Below are positions 35,171-46,738 of a stretch of DNA of 64,000 nt, piece after piece. Under the pieces are notes generated by a model. It had not been told where the DNA came from. It did no database searches and saw only the letters and a list, made by a program, of their open reading frames with translations. Positions within the stretch are counted from its first letter, which is position 1; each line of letters opens with the position of its first letter. Source of the stretch: Gloeophyllum trabeum ATCC 11539 (taxonomy: Eukaryota; Basidiomycota; Agaricomycetes; Gloeophyllales; Gloeophyllaceae); the NCBI RefSeq assembly GCF_000344685.1, contig NW_006920420.1:696579-760578 (forward strand), given 5' to 3'. The translations under genes and the position numbers were made by a program.

Positions 35171-36580
35171 GCGAGTCATTTTGGTATTCTTAGCTGGGAG
35201 ACTGGCATGGTGCATGATGTTCAGCCAATTCATCAAGCGGTTCGCGCACTCCGTCGAACCAGTACTGGCTGCACCACTTCATCGAGTATTCATGGCTAGC
35301 CTCGTGTGGTCCTGATGAAAACCTGAGAAGCAGTGAGCGTTGTTCCAAAATGGGCCAGCCCAATATACTTTATCGGGACTGTATTACCTAGATGGCGTGA
35401 GGTATCTTATTAGTGTACGAACCAGTGCAGCGATACTGGGGTCTAATCCTCCATTCGTCCGGGCACTTGATTGGCTGAACCTGAAAACAGACTTCGCACC
35501 AATCCTTCGGCGTTTCGGCCAGTTTTATACCAACTTCTACAGGGTCGTGGCGTTATACGCCAGTCGTGCCTACGCCTGCGTATGGAAGACCGGAAGCGGG
35601 ACTCTATGGCTGACCTCCCTAGGAATGTGTTACGTGGTGATGCTCCAATTGTCCAAAAACAACCTGGAGTACCGAAGTATGTTGACCACGCTCCTACGAT
35701 GTCTGGGTTAGTAGCGTTTGACATGGCGTGGTCTCAGGCCGGCATTGGCCACTACCTGGGAGGTGCGTGGCTGTTGATATGATATGATGCAGGTTACTTG
35801 CTGGGACCGCATTATCATAGTACACCTCTTCTCAGGATTGGGTGATCTCCGAGTCCTTGGTATCAGGATCAATGAACGAGACGACTATGGAACCGAAAAG
35901 TCATGATAGTGCTAACCGGAATCCTCTATAGGCATGGCGGGGCGAATATGAGGCTAATTCAAGTTGTCAAAGGCCTCTACCGGTGATCTACTGACCCGTT
36001 TGCATCATAACTCCGGTATCACCTCATTATGCTCAGCGAATCTACCGGTACACGACGAGGAGCCACACAAACGGCGGACGCATTGTCACACAAGCGCAGC
36101 GAACACGACACAGCAGGTGTAACTGCAGGAAGCAATCTGAGCCGGTAGGCCATATAGCATGGGCAAAAATGCCGTCGGCTTTTCCCCCAGCACTCGCTTG
36201 CTTCGAAGAAGCAGGGCAGGTATGTCAGGAGCTGCTCTGTCACATACATAATTCTGCTTACTCCCAACCTTCCGAAGCTGAACAATTGAACTTTGGAGGC
36301 CATCGCTGCCCCTCACTGGTACATACACGGTCATGTCAATTTTCCTCAAACGGTTGAGGTTGCGCCCACCCCGCATTACCTCCAAGCAGATTGGCTGGAA
36401 GCCGTTATTTCGAACCACGCAGGATTGCTTGGCGGGATACGAGAACCTACGGACTCGATCTAACTCCGGGGATAGAGATGTAGCTTAGGTATTCAAAATA
36501 TTCGGCGAGGCCGTCCCATATATGAAGACGAAGGACGCTTCTGCTGTCACAACTTGCAGACTCTGCTGAGCTTCTGAGTC
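35171..36580. other. P450-2 upstream region
   Basis: No supportable gene; a 123-codon frame at 35,340-35,711 has no recognised motif. The last 350 bp include the segment shared with the P450-1 promoter. Confidence 0.45.
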
Positions 36581-38933
36581 ATGATCTTTGCTATCATTCA
36601 GTGGGGGCTCGTAGCCTCCATTGTTCTGGTCGCGTTATATCACCTGCAGCAGAGACTCACGAACCGTATATTGAGGAAAATCCCCGGACCTACACCGTCG
36701 TCCGCGATCACAGGTAAAGGTGGACGTTCGACCGTACTAGATGGTTGTGGCGCTCACGGCTTAATCACGATCACTCAGGGAGTTTCCAGGACCTTTACCA
36801 CACGCAGGCATGGTCCTTTCACCAGGCCCATCTAGATCAGTACGGCGCCGTTGCGAAGGTCCAAGGTCTCCTCGGTGTAAGGTGTTCGTCAACAAATATG
36901 GAAACTCTTCTTACACTGAATTTGACAGGAACAAATGCTATACATCTCTGATCCTCTCGCCCTTTATCACATGATGGTCAAAGAGGAGCCTATTTACGAT
37001 GAGTTTGCATTCTTCTACCCGTCCGTTCATCTCATTCTGTCTGATGCCATGTTTACTGACTCAAGCACAACTTGAAGGCTGAACTACTTACTCTGGGGGG
37101 AGGGATTGCTTTCTGTACACGGTGCGTGTTATCCGATTTACCCTACAAGTCATGGTCAAGCTGACGAGCAGATTAAGGTATGACCCACAGGAAACAGCGC
37201 AAGATGCTCAATCCGGTATTCAACGCCAAGCATCTCCGTGAAATGTGCCCAATATTCCACGATGTTGCGCAAGAGGCGAGGGACACAACTGGTCGTCACT
37301 GTGGCTAAGGCTCACTATTCCCTGTAGCTCCGAGCTGTCATCAAGGATAAGGTACAGAGAGGAGAAGCTGAGATTGATATGCTGGATTGGATGACTCGGA
37401 CAGCTCTGGAGTTAATCGGGAGGGCCGGACTTGGGTATAGTTTCAAAATCATGCAGGAAGGTACTGTCGATGAATATGGTTCAGCTGTAAAGTCGCTCTT
37501 GTGGGTGTCCATGCTGTACAGGGGCGATGGACATGCTAACCACGCAGTTTGCAGCCCACACGTTTTCGAATTCGCTGTCGTGCTGCCTATCCTGCCTTAC
37601 CTGATGAAGATTGGTTCCCCACGCTTCCGTAGGTTTATGGTGGAGATAACTCCCAATAAGAAGATACGTCGCATCAAGGAGATGATCGACATTATGTGGA
37701 AGACATCCCTGAATATCTACCAGACCAAGGTTGCCGCTCTCTCAAAAGGCGACGAAGCTTTGGCCAAAGAGGTGGGCCAAGGGAAAGACATCATAACGCT
37801 ACTATGTGAGGATCGAGGCTATCATTGTTACGTTTACTGAGCTTGTTAACAGTGAGGGCAAATATGATGGCATCTGAAGAAGAACGGCTACCGCTCTCCC
37901 AAGTCCTTGGACAGATGACGTACAGTTAATTACTCCTACGCTCCCTTCCGCAGAATACTTACACTGGTATCACTACAGTACCTTAATTTTTGCAGCCATG
38001 GACACGACCTCCTCTGCGTTGTCCCGCATGTTGTATCTCCTCGCTTTGAATCCCGATGTACAGGCAAAGCTTAGGCAAGAGGTGCGGGAGGCTCGCGCAA
38101 AGGGAGAGCTCGACTACGACGTTCTGGACAAACTGCCATACCTGGACGCCGTCTGTCGCGAAACCCTGAGGTTGTACGTAGAATCATTGACCGGTACGTA
38201 TATGTATTTCAATACTGTTTATAGGCATCCCCCCGTCACGACGCTCGAACGAAGGTGAATCTCCTTCAACTATCGCCGTCTCACTGACACCCATGTCTTT
38301 GCTACCAGGACCACCAAGGATACTGTTCTTCCGTTATCGACTCCGGTCAGGGGCATCGACGGTATTATGATTGACCAAATTCCACTTGCGAAGGACACCA
38401 GGATCATCGCCAGCGTGCTGTCATTTAACCGGGACAAGACTGTATGGGGGGAGGATGCATACGAATGGAAGCCGGAGCGATGGCTGAGGCTCACGCCGCC
38501 TGGCGCCACTGATTCGAAGTCGCCCGGAGTCTACTCGAATATGTACGTGTCACTGCCATGAAGAAATACGTCCTTCGTTAATGTGTGGCAAAAGGATGAC
38601 TTTCTCCGGAGGCATTCGTGGTTGCATGTAAGTTTTCGCATCTGGCTACCTCTTCCCAGTCCTGACACATCGTTGCAGTGGCTTCAAGTTCTCCTTGCTG
38701 GAAACGAGTACGTGTGCATCATTCTGAAGGCCAATGTACTGACGCTTCTGGCTCCCGATAACGCAGAGGAGGTATTGATGACGCTAATAGAATCCTTCCG
38801 CTTCGAGCCCGTCGAGAAGAAGAGCATAACATGGGACCTGGGTATCATAACAACACCACGTGTGGAGCATACAGAGAACAACGGGCCCACACTCCCATTG
38901 AAGGTGTCAATTGCCGAGAAGCTCGCAGAATAA
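36581..38933 (+). CDS. Cytochrome P450, tandem copy 2
   Basis: Paralogue of the gene 5.29 kb upstream, with the same exon layout. N-terminal anchor MIFAIIQWGLVASIVLVALY, hinge IPGPTPSSAITG, then RKQRKMLNPVF, MTRTALELIGRAGLGYSF (identical to copy 1), IFAAMDTTSSALS, ETLR, EWKPERW and the heme loop FSGGIRGCIGFKF. Ile replaces the Pro of copy 1 in the loop, but the F, G, R and Cys positions remain. The protein ends SIAEKLAE at TAA 38931-38933. The N-terminal helix and the substrate-recognition stretches differ most, consistent with divergence in substrate. Probably functional. Confidence 0.92.
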
Positions 38934-39261
38934 GGTCGATGTTACATTCAGATGACGGGTCGCAGACCAGGAGCGACAGCTGCTTTGGATCCCCTTACCA
39001 TGCACGGATAAATACTCGTCGGTGTAGTAAATTTGGACGTAACACCGCAGATGATACATACAAGCGATATTCATTCAATCACACCGCCGCGTTTCCACTG
39101 CATATATGTTCATCTGTCAGTGCGTTGCACCAAACTTTGATCCACGATCCAATATATCCCCCCTTTTCCCGCCCAGCAAGAGACGCCGATACTGCCTCTG
39201 AAACTGAGCTAACCACTCGCGGCTCTTGTTGATACTTTCAACTTTGTAATACGAAGGACGT
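38934..39261. other. Intergenic, convergent ends
   Basis: Shared 3' region of P450-2 (plus) and the minus-strand J-protein or ORF. Nothing was recognised. Confidence 0.5.
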
Positions 39262-39560
39262 CTAAATTACCTCCCCCTGACATGACCAGCGATCCATCAC
39301 AAATTCATCCACGAAACCGGCCACAATCTGCGTAACCTCGCCTGATCGCCCAACAACTGTCGATGAAGTCATGAAGCGTGGAGATGGGGCATGCGGGTAC
39401 TGTTGTCCAAGTGGTCCCGATAGAACATGCGGGTTCCTGGCGATATAGAGACTGGTATCTCCATTAACGAAGACGCAGTCGACCTGCCAGATCAACTTAA
39501 GAGCGGGAATTAGGGTGAGGCGATCAACTGTCGGCTGACGAGGTGCCTCCCTATCTGCAA
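39262..39560 (-). other. Conserved-looking ORF downstream of the J-protein; possible extra exon
   Basis: An open frame reads DRLTLIPALKLIWQVDCVF, then SLYIARNPHVLSGPL and ends FVMDRW plus a few residues. It looks protein-like but I do not recognise it. If the J-protein used a GTGGCG donor inside its last exon and the TTTTGCAG acceptor at about 39,560, this frame would become its C-terminus. Otherwise it is a separate gene fragment or noise. Confidence 0.3.
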
Positions 39561-39568
39561 AATACAAC

Positions 39569-40498
39569 CTATGTTGCACTCGCCGTGAAACCGCCACCGA
39601 CAGTAGCGACGATCATGACAATCCCGAATACCTGCACAGCCCGCCAAAAGCCCGAAACGTTCCGCGCGCGGTCCTCCGCCGTCTGCCAGTCCTTCTCGCC
39701 CTTCTTCGTCCCCGTCGCGCGGCGCACGTACGGCGACGCGAACGGGTTGTGCGGGTACTGCGCCTGGGCGTGGCTATTGTGAGCATAGGTGTAGGGGTTG
39801 GGGCCGGTGCCGTGCGCGCGGTAGCCTGGTGGGGGCCGGTTGTAAGCGGAGTGGGTTTGGTGGGTGTATGTATGTGATTGGTGGGGGTGTTGGCGCTCCC
39901 AGGCGTAGGATGCACCGCGCCTGCGGCCTTCGTAGGCGGCTTGGGAGTACGGGTATTCGTGGCCTGGCGCGTGACTATGTGAGCGGCGGACTGAGCTGGA
40001 GCCTGTGGCTAATTCTCGGTCATAGGCGCGACTATGCCGCGTATTTATTAGGTGAGAGAAGGACTGTGAATACAATGGCTGCGGACGTACCGCTTCCTAT
40101 CGTCCCCCAAGATAGAGTACGCCTCGCTCGCTGCTTGGAACTTAGCCTTTGACATCGGGTCATCGGACACGTCTGGATGGTGTTGCTTGCTCATCTGCCG
40201 TGTAAAGTGAAGCTTAAGATCCGCTTCCATTCGCTACAGTGATATAGACACTCACCTTGTAGAAGCTAGTCTACCAGGCCAGTTGACTGACCATAAGACC
40301 ATTTCCTTTCCCTCATCAACACTAACCGCGGCTCACCTTTATTTGACTCTTTGTAGCATTATGTGGCACGTCTAACGTCTGGTAATGGTTTGACAAAAGA
40401 GAGGAGGATGCAAAGTTCTGGACTTTGCTTCTACGAGATATCGTTGAAGACCGAGTGGGTATCGACTTAGACAAGTGGGATCCTGAAGCGAGCATCAT
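39569..40498 (-). CDS. Mitochondrial-type J-domain (Hsp40) protein with C-terminal membrane segment
   Basis: Co-chaperone that would stimulate a mitochondrial Hsp70. The first ATG after an in-frame TAG is at 40498. The first 40 residues are Ser/Arg/Lys-rich without acids (LASGSHLSKSIPTRSSTI), like a matrix presequence. The J-domain then reads NHYQTLDVPHNATKSQIK, TSFYK, MSKQHHPDVSDDP (HPD loop) and AKFQAASEAYSILGDDRKR, assembled across three introns. A His/Tyr/Pro-rich linker follows, then one hydrophobic helix (VQVFGIVMIVATVGG) near the stop at 39,569. It resembles yeast Jid1-like inner-membrane J-proteins in layout; that comparison is inference. Confidence 0.82.
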
Positions 40499-40629
40499 TA
40501 GATACTTCTAGCAGTACTGATGGGTCCTTCTAATCTCTCCAGCGAGATACAAGGAGTGCGATGAGGGTTCGTCAGAAAGGCTTCAGATTCAGAGCGAGCC
40601 CATTACATCGGTGATATGCATATGGGGTG

Positions 40630-40670
40630 CACGTGAAGGACGCGTTTTGGGTCACGCGTGACAAACGCGT
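40630..40670 (-). promoter_or_regulatory. MCB cluster (three ACGCGT) plus CACGTG box
   Basis: ACGCGT occurs at 40,640-40,645, 40,654-40,659 and 40,665-40,670, with CACGTG at 40,630-40,635. In fungi ACGCGT is the site of the Mbp1-Swi6 G1/S factor MBF, and CACGTG is bound by bHLH factors such as Cbf1. The cluster lies 130-170 bp upstream of the J-protein ATG. It also borders the 3' end of inverted-repeat arm A. Confidence 0.55.
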
Positions 40671-40845
40671 CTTTGCCTGTACTGTACACGTTGAAGACGA
40701 ACTTCATGGACATTGGACTGACTCCGACTGAGTCAGACTTATGGAAGCAGAACTTCTGATACAGTTGCAATATATATATACTCCGGTAAGCAGATTAAGC
40801 TGAAATCATCCGTCAGTAGGCAACTACACGCTGTGTCTACACGTC

Positions 40846-41822
40846 AGACACCGCTTGCATCGGCCTTCGCTCTGACCCGAAGGGAGCGAAGGCAGTGATA
40901 GGAGACAATGTATGAGATGTATGACAAGTGCTTGCAAGATGTTCCCCGACGTGCCGTTCACCTACTGAAAATGTATAGGCATGTCAGTACCATATTCACT
41001 GGGATCAAACGATGAATACTTACGGGCCCTCTTGATCTTGCCAAGACATCTGTACATTATTGTCAGCCGTCTGTATAAACTGAGCAGACAGTATGACTCA
41101 CCTTGACTCTCTATGGGCCCAGCGCCGGCATTCCGGCACAACCACACGGCGCGTCTTACATGGATCGCCCTCCCCACTTACGTGCCATTCCGTGCCGCAG
41201 AGCGCATTGGCTCCCGGCAGCACACTGGGGGTTTTATGGGTTGCCCCTGTCGCAGGGTAGTACGCGGATCACCCTACCAGAGGGCTGCCCTATTTACGGA
41301 AGGTAGACCGGCGCGACTACCAATGAGGCTCTTGTCAGCCGGTGCTCTCATCAGCCGGTGAGGAGAGGGACGCACCCGCGTGGTGTGACTGACGAGCAGA
41401 GGTCTTGAAAGTCGCCTATCTAGTAGGTCTTGATCCACAGCCAGCAAGAGAATAGGTCTTGATCCATAGCCAGCTAGGAACCTTTGGGGATGTCTACCTA
41501 CGTGTCTACCTACCGTGGTCAGTGAATCCAGCACCAGTCCCACGTACCTGTCATGAACACCACTGTCCATAGATCCCTTACCCAATTCGACGCCAGCGTG
41601 CACCGGTCCAGCGGTATACGAGCGAAGCGAGTGCGAGGTGAAATGTCGCAGGTAGATGGTGGTGGGAGGGAGTGAAGGCGCGCCTTGCGGGTTAGGACAG
41701 GAGAGAGGGTCTTATATACCCTCGCGAACGGCGGTTGACATTGTAATCTCAACCGCGTCTGAGGTAAGCCGGGCGAAGAGAGGTGGCTGACTGCATACCG
41801 TGTATGGTATGGGTATTACCGC
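40846..41822 (-). repeat. Inverted-repeat arm A (spliced-element candidate)
   Basis: The reverse complement matches arm B. The core, 41,095-41,768, is about 98% identical to 51,081-51,756 (about a dozen substitutions and one 3-bp indel by eye); on both sides the match continues at about 70-75%. Reading on the minus strand it has TATATAAG inside GAGGGT...ACCCTC, then, beyond the core, GTGAGT...TACAG and GTAAGT...TTCAG intron-like segments with CTGAC branch sites. A 9-bp hairpin (CCTTCGCTC/GAGCGAAGG) lies near 40,865-40,893. No LTR, transposase or protein domain was seen. Confidence 0.8.
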
Positions 41823-42250
41823 ATTTGGATATGACACGTTATACGGACGTAGAACGGAGAACGCTAAGTCCTGAGTACGAGTCGTTTGGGGCGATGGTTC
41901 CAACCGGCGTCGAGTGGCACAGCAGGTGGACGTGCGGAGCCGCGAACGAGGCGGACGCAGAGCTCGCGTCCCTGCAACTGGATACTATGTATGATTATCT
42001 ACGAAAGGACGAGCTCGCACTCGAGCTCAAGCTAGCTCAAGCTGCTCAACTGTACGTGGCCTTGCGTTCGAGCATTGGAGCCGGCTTTTTCATAAGTTCA
42101 AGGGAAACGCGTAAGATAAAGACCGACGTTGTACCGACACCGTTCTACGCCTCCTGCATTGAAGCACGGTACATTTGCCTTCCTTTGGGTTGTCCTCTGA
42201 GAGTATCGACCGCTAGAAGGTCCTGCAGGGTGTCTATGAAGAGACGTTAA
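41783..42250 (+). other. Doubtful 155-codon ORF at the edge of arm A
   Basis: An open frame containing YESFGAMVPTGVEWHSRW and DELALELKLAQAAQLYVAL. It starts inside the repeat flank. I do not recognise it and see no splice structure that would extend it. It could be a remnant of a disrupted gene. Confidence 0.2.
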
Positions 42251-42754
42251 CCTTTGGGGTTGCGTGCTGGCACGGAACGAACCCCTCGTAGAACTCGTAC
42301 ACGGCTCGTCCTGCAGCGGTGGGTTTTGTTTTCTGCAGCGACCAACGGCTACTGCACATGAATAGAAGAGGCGTGTTCAAGTCTTCAGTACATTCATGGA
42401 ATCCTTCGTAGAGCGGCCTCGCGGGAGCGTCGTGTATTCATAGTGGACTAATGTACACAAGCCATAGAAACAGACAACAAGGCTCCGAATCGCCTTGCCA
42501 ACTGGACGAAGAAGCAAAATAATTGCCGCCGGAGCAATCGACTTGCGTGAGACGTCAAATACGGAGGTAGCCGACGTCTGATTGATCCCCCTACCCCTCA
42601 TCTGTAGCCTTTGTTTGCTGGCCTGGGTACACGTTCCTTTCATGAAATTTCTTGCTTAACTTTGCATACGCACCCTGCATTCTTTGTCCTCGACCCTCTT
42701 TCGCCTTTCGGTCAGCTTGGGCTGGGCCTGAGCGTTTCTTAGCTTTGGACAGCC
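42251..42754. other. Intergenic, promoter of 875-residue protein gene
   Basis: No gene was seen. A pyrimidine-rich stretch just before 42,755 (CTTTGTCCTCGACCCTCTTT) is typical of a fungal transcription start region. Confidence 0.5.
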
Positions 42755-45431
42755 ATGGCGGCGATCCCACCTCATTTGCGCACGGCGCAAAGTTCTGAGT
42801 CCGTCGCGACCGTCAAGAGCAATGCCAATGGGAACCGTGACTCTAACATGGTCAGGGCCTCCATTCTGAATACGGCCCTGGAACTGGGGGTAGGCCGAAA
42901 TAAGACCGTTACCAACTGGATGTTCAATGGAATCGACGAGGAGGACGAAGAAGAGGAGGTGAGCGTGTTTATGTACCTTTTTGGGACTACCTAATAAAGG
43001 TCACTAGTCTACCATGTCCCCTGCTTTGACGTCTGCTTCGACAGCCACGTCGGATGAAGGGGTTTTCACTCCTCAGAACGGCCGCGGGGGCTTTGTCTAC
43101 CCGCGGCTTGATGCCTATAAGCCAGATGCTCCATCAACCATTAAGCCTCCTGGGAGGACTATTGCGTTCGATCTTACCCGCCCCCCGCCCACTCCCGATA
43201 ACCCCAGTAGTGCACAGGCCCTCCCACCTGTTCCTCAGTCAAATTCCGGTTTTCTTAGATATAGATTGGGAAAGTCTAAATCAAAGCGTGAAGATGGTTA
43301 CGAGACGGATGGTGCCGCGACGGACTCAGGTAGCAAGGGTAAGATTAAGAAGAAGAAGAGCAAGAAGGAGGTAAAGGGTGGAGGAGAGGGCTACGAAACA
43401 GACGGGGCGGGCACGGACTCCGGTAAGAAGAAGAGCAAGAAGAAGAAGGACAAGGAGGATGGCGAGGAAAGCGACGGGGGCTATCTCTCTGATTTTACCC
43501 GCAGTCGGAAGAAGAAGAAAGAAAAAAAGGCGAAGGAGGCAGCGGCGGCTCAGGCGGAAGACACAGACGCGAGCGGGTACTTGTCCGAGGCCTCTGCCAA
43601 GCGGAAGAAGTCATTCTTCAGCAGGAACGCGGGCAAGTCCGGCTCGAACTCGAACTCCAGAGGTTCACCATCGTCGGAGACCCCCCCGCCCGTCCCAGCC
43701 CTCCCGGACTTCCCACCTAACCTGCCCATCGCCGGCCGGTTCCAGAGGCCCAGCGAGTCGAACAGTAGGAGCGATACGCCGTTATCTAGGGAGACGCCAG
43801 ACTCGGGTGCTCACCTTAAGAAGGTACCCTCCCACAGCAGCGGGTCGAGTACGAGGGAATCAAACAGCCGGGAAAATGCAAGCTTTGGCCACTCTGGATC
43901 CTTTGACCGCTCGAGTGAGCGCGGTACAGGCTCTCACGAGTCCCAACGCGATGCTCTCAGCAGTCCAAGTAAAGCGGAAAGCAATAAGAGCCGGTTTAAT
44001 TTTGGCCGGTCACCGTCCAATTTCTCCGGAGCGGAGACTACTCTACCTACTATATCTTTACCGAACTCGAGGGCGATATCTCCAATGCCTTCTGGTGGCG
44101 TGTCTCCTGGCGACACAGGCTCAAGACGACCGACACCCCTGAACCTGTCTACTCCGTCTGGGTCAGCAGCAGCCAGTCACTCACCCTCCCTGTCCCTCAA
44201 TTCGGAGTATATATTTGTGACACCTGGTGCTACACCAAACAAGTCTAACCCGAACGCCAATCTCCTGCCAGTGTCTCCCGCTCCCACCGACTACTCTCTC
44301 GTACCATCCGTACCTGGTAACGAATACACCAACCCGTCGCCGCAGCCTAGTCCCGCGGGTCTTGAGCGACCGAATGCCCTCGCCCATTATGACCTGCCTC
44401 CCCCAAGCCCGCCTCCCAGCGGTCCCCTGCCGGACGTTCCGCAGCACCAGAACGGCCCCAGCGTACCCAAGATCGAGATCAAAGTCCCCAAGGCTGGCCC
44501 CCCTTCGTCCTTCCTCGATTTCGAAGCGCAATCGCCCTCCACGTCGCGCAGCACGTCCCCGATGTACTCAGGCGCGCAGCGCGGGCGTACGTCGCCCTTT
44601 CCCGTGCAGCCGCTGCTGCCCCCCGAAGAGTCCGCGGAGCTTATCCAGCGGACGAAGTCGCCGACGGTGCGCTCCTCGTCGGCGCTGGGTTACTACCAGA
44701 ACCGGCCGTCGGAACGGCTGAGGCGCGGGCATAATCTGAGCGAGGACGGCTTGAGGTACCTCGACGAACGGCCGGGGCCGCTCGTGCGGTCGCCGTCAAC
44801 GATGGCGCGCACGCGTCCCGATGTGTCGAGGGCGCCGGACGTTATGGCGGGTGTCAGTATCAATGTTGAGCAGGCGAGCGAGGCGGACGATGCGGAGTGG
44901 GATGATCGTGCGGAGTTGGATGAGGTAATCTCGAGGTTCCAGGACAGTGCGAGGCAGGAGCGTGCGCAGCAGATGGAGCCGAGTATCCCTGCCGGGAGAA
45001 TTGGCAGCGCGCTCTCGCCACGCTTACGTTCGCCGAATAGCCATGGCAATTCGTCGCCGCAGCCGAGGATCATCGTGGGTCGTGACCCGGGGTACGGGTA
45101 CGAGCCTGAGGACGAGGAGGAGTACGGGGAGATCGAGGACGAGGATGTGGAGGATGACGACGACAAGTCGTACTACCCCGAAGACGACAAGACCGCTGGA
45201 CGGAGTACCATGTATATGATGGAGAACGGGGAGGACCTGCGGTATTCGATGTATACGGACGGAGATCGGACGAGCCGGGGCAGCTTCTTGAACGAGGACA
45301 AAAGCTGGGACGCAAGGCAGCGGTTCCTACAGCGCGTGGAGGCGCTGTACGAGGATACCGGGAGGGAGAAGCCCAAGCCGCCGCCAGTGCCGAAGCTGGA
45401 CCCGGCGCTGCGGGCGAAGTTCCAAAATTGA
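42755..45431 (+). CDS. Large low-complexity Ser/Pro/Lys-rich protein, unknown
   Basis: Not recognised. Exons 42755-42958 and 43008-45431 join in phase 0 for 875 residues. The N-terminus (ILNTALELGVGRNKTVTNWM) looks ordered and is followed by an acidic EEDEEEE. Residues of roughly 150-270 carry repeats around GYETDGAATDSG, GYETDGAGTDSG, GYLSDFTRSRKK and GYLSEASAKRKK, separated by Lys-rich KKKKSKKE tracts. The middle is Ser/Pro-rich with many PxxP stretches (APSPPPSG-like), suggesting SH3-type ligands. Then there is an acidic block (EDEEEYGEIEDEDVEDDDD), and it ends PPPVPKLDPALRAKFQN. Mostly disordered; a scaffolding or cell-polarity role is a guess. Confidence 0.8.
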
Positions 45432-45989
45432 GGTGCCGGCCGCTGTGTTTTGCACTATCTATCTTTTCGCATTTCTTGTTGTATTGTTTATTCCTTAAGC
45501 TCACCTCAGTCTCCTTGGCTCTTTGGTACATGTCTACCTGATATCACAGTCTTCACAGACTATACACATTCTCTGCTGCTGGTCTCGCGTCCGTGTTTGC
45601 AGATCTGACAACCCGACAACCCCCGTATATAGACGTATGTACTACCTCATATTCGTCTGGTCTTATTCTCCGCATTTCTAGGTATATCATCGTCGCATTT
45701 ATCATACCCGCTGCGCGTAGGCTTATTTAAAGTGATGCACCGTCGTTCATATGCAGAACTTATAGTTTAGTGTAATCTAGCTACGGTCTCGGTTTCCACT
45801 CCAAGAGATTGTGAGGTACAGTGTACTGAAGGCAGCAGTATATTATACAAAGTTGCAACGGAATGGAGAATTTCATTGCATAGCAATAAAGAGCGACAAC
45901 GTTTCAGGACAAGAGATACCAGGACAAGGTTACTGAAAACAGTGGGTTTGAAAGTAGCTGAAAGCAACGCCCATCGTTGCATGAGCCAA
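45432..45989. other. Convergent 3' intergenic region
   Basis: Lies between the ends of two convergent genes. T-rich and A-rich stretches fit polyadenylation; no gene was seen. Confidence 0.55.
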
Positions 45990-46738
45990 TTAGTGCTGGC
46001 TGTAGCAATCGCGGCATGTGGTCGTGTTACTAGAGAAGCAGAGCAAATCAGAATCGCTCGAACGAGAGGGACAGTCAACCAACCTCATCGAATCCTCCAA
46101 GCAGCAACTTCGGCATACCATCCTTCCACAACCAGGCACTAGAGTTTCTTCGTGGCCTTTATCAAACTTACTCCGGTCCTCGGGCCAGTCTTCCTCTTCG
46201 TCGTCTCGGGCTTTCCTTCGTCGTCCGGCCGTCGGGGTGGTCTCATTGTTCCCGTTCATATGCACGCTGCTTAAAGAGAGTGCTGCCCGCCGGGGAGATC
46301 GGTCAGGCGTTACCGGCGGCGTAGGCGAGTAGGTGAGGCTAGGAGTGGGTGGCAGAGAAGACGGCGGGCACGCGTTGCATGTGCGGGAGCATATCGTACA
46401 TGTCGGGGCATGGCACCTGCGCATCACCATCAGACTCCATCAATAGAGAGACAAAGAGCGAGGGGAACCTGGCACATATAATTAAGGGGCATCCGCGAGT
46501 ATTGAGGGACCGGTGGCACGAGTTGCATGCGAGCGGCTTGCCCGGCCTGATCGCTTCGTGTCCAGCTTCAGCTTCCGGACCTCCCAAACGTTCTTCATGA
46601 GTTATGCCAGTATTTGATAGCAGCCGTCTCCTCTTGTTAGGCAGCCTCTTGATTGGGCCTTCAATGGGGTGATTAGAACAGTGTGGCGGGCACGGGAAAT
46701 AACTGACGAGATGCGGCAAAGCTGGCTGATGAGTCCAT
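45990..46738 (-). CDS. Small Cys-rich zinc-binding protein
   Basis: No known function recognised. Exon 1 from ATG 46738 (MDSSASFAASR) joins through a GTCAGT...GAAG intron to PIKRLPNKRRRLL, a basic nuclear-type patch. Cysteines come in two clusters: LACNSCHRSL...CPLIICARCHAPTCTICSRTC(N)AC, and, after a Pro/Ser-rich and acidic linker, VPGCGRMVCRSCC with TTTCRDC at the C-terminus. This pattern of CxxC pairs implies two or more structural zinc sites assembled from both halves of the chain. Four exons, with introns of about 48-55 nt. The shape is that of an adaptor or RING-like regulator, but I cannot assign the fold. Confidence 0.72.

Noticed and set aside
41274..41603. Protein-coding gene inferred from the matching frames in both repeat arms (also 51,263-51,556)
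   Set aside because: The frames match because the DNA is 98% identical; a 3-bp indel and different endings, plus splice sites interrupting them, give no support for translation.
43378..44142. A 254-codon Arg-rich frame overlapping the 875-residue protein
   Set aside because: Alternate frame of low-complexity AAG/AGG-rich DNA; the longer frame has the ordered N-terminal exon and consistent splice phase.
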